In this document: one piece after another, positions 4,403 through 5,671 of the stretch
How positions within the stretch are numbered: the first letter of the stretch is position 1
How the letters are laid out: each line of letters starts with the position of its first letter
Assembly: GCA_021818045.1 (NCBI GenBank)
Contig: JAKAFF010000104.1
Span: forward strand, 1-5,671
Reading direction: 5' to 3'
Source: a bacterium
GTDB lineage: Bacteria; Chlamydiota; Chlamydiia; Chlamydiales; SM23-39
Length of the DNA: 5,671 bases
Notes under the pieces: generated by a model
Seen by the model: only the letters and a program-made list of their open reading frames with translations
The model's database searches: none
Told to the model about the DNA's origin: nothing
Made by a program: the position numbers and the translations under genes

Positions 4403-5293
4403 ATGGGAAGGTTTTTGCTTTTTTCCCTTTTGTTGGTGGGCGTATTTTTTGGTGGACGTTATGCTGCTCAAAAGTGGGACGTCTATCATCCTGCTATAGC
4501 TACGTCTATGCCAACTTGTGCCCCCTCGATTCCTGCTCCCTATGCTTTGGAAAATCGTCCCTTCGCCATTCTGATTGTCGGCTTTAACAATGGGGCGGTT
4601 GTTGGCAAAACGCTGCGATCTGTCTTTTCGCAAAATTACGAAAATTACAGAGCGATTTACATCGATGATGCCTCAGATGATGGTAGTTTTGAGCTTGCCC
4701 GCGATTTGATTTACGAAAGCGGACACATGGGGCAAGTGACCTTTGTGCATAATGAGCAACGCCTTGGGATGTTGGCCAATTTATCTCGTGCGGTAGAGCT
4801 TTTGTCTGATGAAGAGATCGCTGTGGTATTGCATGGCGAGGATTGGCTGGCTCACGAATGGGTTTTGCAACGCCTGAACGCCTATTATGCCTCTTCAGAT
4901 GTATGGATGACTTTTGGACAATCGCGCGATTTTCCCACCTATCAACTGGGATCCGCCCGCCCTTATAAGGAGGCTTCAGTGCGCTCAGAGCCATTTACGG
5001 CCACTCACCTCAAAACCTTTTATGCAGGATTATTTAAAAAGGTAAGACCGTTTGATTTGATGTCTGGCGGCAAGTTTTTACAAGCCTATGCAGATCTCGC
5101 TTACATGATTCCTATGTTGGAACTGGCAGGGCCTCACGCTCAGTTTATTTCGGAAGTGCTGTATATTCAAAACCGGCAAGGCAATTATAAAGAGGATCGA
5201 GAAGTGCAGCTGCGTTGTGAAAAGTTTATTCGTGGTCTCGATGTATATCCCGCTCTCACGTGTCTATTTTCGAGGGAAAAATGTGGCGAGTGA
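4403..5293 (+). CDS. Membrane-anchored family 2 glycosyltransferase-like protein
   Basis: The 296-residue product has an N-terminal hydrophobic helix (about 4-18) followed by a Pro/Ala-rich linker to residue 50, then a GT-A (family 2-like) domain. Signatures are FAILIVGFNNGAVVGKTL (54-71), SVFSQNYENYRAIYIDDASD (73-92) with the nucleotide-binding Asp88-Asp89, and VLHGEDWLA (142-150), the place where family 2 enzymes carry a DXD-type metal site. Here it reads Gly-Glu-Asp-Trp instead of the commoner Gly-Asp-Asp-Trp. Only Arg17-Gly18-type small residues break the anchor, so it may be a signal anchor or an uncleaved signal peptide; if it is exported, a nucleotide-sugar donor would be hard to obtain, so orientation matters. 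It is the first gene of a pair: the next start overlaps its last 13 nt, and the two proteins are clear paralogues. Donor and acceptor are unknown. The fold is well supported; activity is inferred. Confidence 0.85.
   Translation: MGRFLLFSLLLVGVFFGGRYAAQKWDVYHPAIATSMPTCAPSIPAPYALENRPFAILIVGFNNGAVVGKTLRSVFSQNYENYRAIYIDDASDDGSFELARDLIYESGHMGQVTFVHNEQRLGMLANLSRAVELLSDEEIAVVLHGEDWLAHEWVLQRLNAYYASSDVWMTFGQSRDFPTYQLGSARPYKEASVRSEPFTATHLKTFYAGLFKKVRPFDLMSGGKFLQAYADLAYMIPMLELAGPHAQFISEVLYIQNRQGNYKEDREVQLRCEKFIRGLDVYPALTCLFSREKCGE
5272..5276 (+). promoter_or_regulatory. Ribosome binding site of the second glycosyltransferase gene
   Basis: GAGGG ends 4 nt before the ATG at 5281 and lies within the end of the preceding gene. 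It supports the 13-nt overlap and coupled expression of the pair. Confidence 0.65.
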
Positions 5294-5671
5294 TTTTGGT
5301 TTTATGCGTGGGCTGTGCCGGCTTTTGGCTGGGAACTTATCGCGAAGTCACCAAGCAGGCGCCTACAGAGGCCCCAAAAGTTTCTTTCCCAGTAATAGAG
5401 CACAAGTCTCTAGCTGTCGTGGTCTACGCCCATAACCAGGCCGCTTGGTGTGAAAGGAATTTGCAATCGATTTTTGAGCAAGAATACGATCATTACCGCT
5501 TGATTTTTGTAGATGACGCCTCTTTAGATGGTACAGCGGACATTGCTCATCGCTTTATTACCGAAAACAATCAACAAGAAAGAGTTTTGTTGATTCGCAA
5601 TGAGGCATTTTTGGGGAAGGTGGCCTCTCTTTATCGTGCAATCGATGCATGCCTTGATCGAGAAGTGGTCA
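5281..5671 (+). CDS. Second membrane-anchored glycosyltransferase-like protein (3' end outside window)
   Basis: The frame opens at ATG 5281 and has no stop before the window ends, giving 130 residues of a longer protein. It begins with a hydrophobic helix (about 3-18), a short polar linker, then SLAVVVYAHNQAAW (43-56), LQSIFEQEYDHYRLIFVDDA (61-80) with Asp78-Asp79, the first half of a family 2 GT-A domain. Residue by residue it parallels the preceding protein (SVFSQNYENYRAIYIDDAS against SIFEQEYDHYRLIFVDDAS; LGMLANLSRA against LGKVASLYRA), so the two arose by tandem duplication. Cys9 and Cys12 in the anchor region do not make a proper lipobox. The metal-binding segment expected near residue 135 falls just beyond the edge, so catalytic competence cannot be judged. 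It shares an operon with the upstream paralogue. Confidence 0.85.
   Translation, partial: MWRVILVLCVGCAGFWLGTYREVTKQAPTEAPKVSFPVIEHKSLAVVVYAHNQAAWCERNLQSIFEQEYDHYRLIFVDDASLDGTADIAHRFITENNQQERVLLIRNEAFLGKVASLYRAIDACLDREVV

Noticed and set aside
5289..5300. Lipobox at the N terminus of the second glycosyltransferase (LCVGC)
   Set aside because: The residue three before the Cys is another Cys rather than Leu, Val or Ile, and the preceding arm is only a few residues, so it does not meet the lipoprotein pattern.

Overview
The window looks like a chromosomal stretch from a member of the Chlamydiota, most likely one of the amoeba-associated ('environmental') families rather than a vertebrate Chlamydia species. 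The main reason is the gene order rsfS (iojap) - fabF - Nudix Ap4A-type hydrolase. As I recall it, this matches CT769-CT770-CT771 of C. trachomatis. The FabF sequence is also strikingly close to plant plastid KAS I, as chlamydial FabF is known to be. A stand-alone BioY and base composition that is roughly balanced but slightly AT-rich by eye fit this assignment. The assignment is an inference; no database search was possible.

Layout. Positions 1-221 are non-coding and hold a long perfect-arm hairpin (1-39), a small GC hairpin, a palindrome and a likely promoter for rsfS, a ribosome-silencing factor best started at 222. A 45-nt imperfect hairpin covers the rsfS stop codon and is flanked by a TTA direct repeat. 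A promoter and Shine-Dalgarno site then lead into a tight plus-strand operon: fabF (710-1969), Nudix hydrolase (1971-2393), a glycosyltransferase-like protein with an EDDY motif (2395-3129) and bioY (3102-3662). Junctions are 1 nt, 1 nt and a 28-nt overlap, so translation is probably coupled. FabF elongates fatty acids and BioY imports biotin, the cofactor of acetyl-CoA carboxylase, so the operon has a fatty-acid supply theme. The Nudix enzyme is housekeeping and the EDDY protein is the odd member.

Positions 3670-4263 on the minus strand hold an orphan protein of 197 residues that I cannot assign, converging on bioY with only 7 nt between stop codons. A roughly 140-nt divergent intergenic region with two small dyads separates it from a second plus-strand unit. 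That unit is two tandem, overlapping, paralogous family-2 glycosyltransferase-like proteins with N-terminal membrane anchors (4403-5293, and 5281 to beyond the window end). The second is cut by the window edge. It is likely to be part of a larger surface-glycan or glycosyltransferase cluster continuing to the right.

The points most worth a second look are the tandem anchored glycosyltransferases with a modified acidic motif, the EDDY protein inside a lipid operon, the TTA-flanked hairpin at the rsfS stop, the unassigned orphan, and C7 runs near the 5' ends of two non-housekeeping genes.
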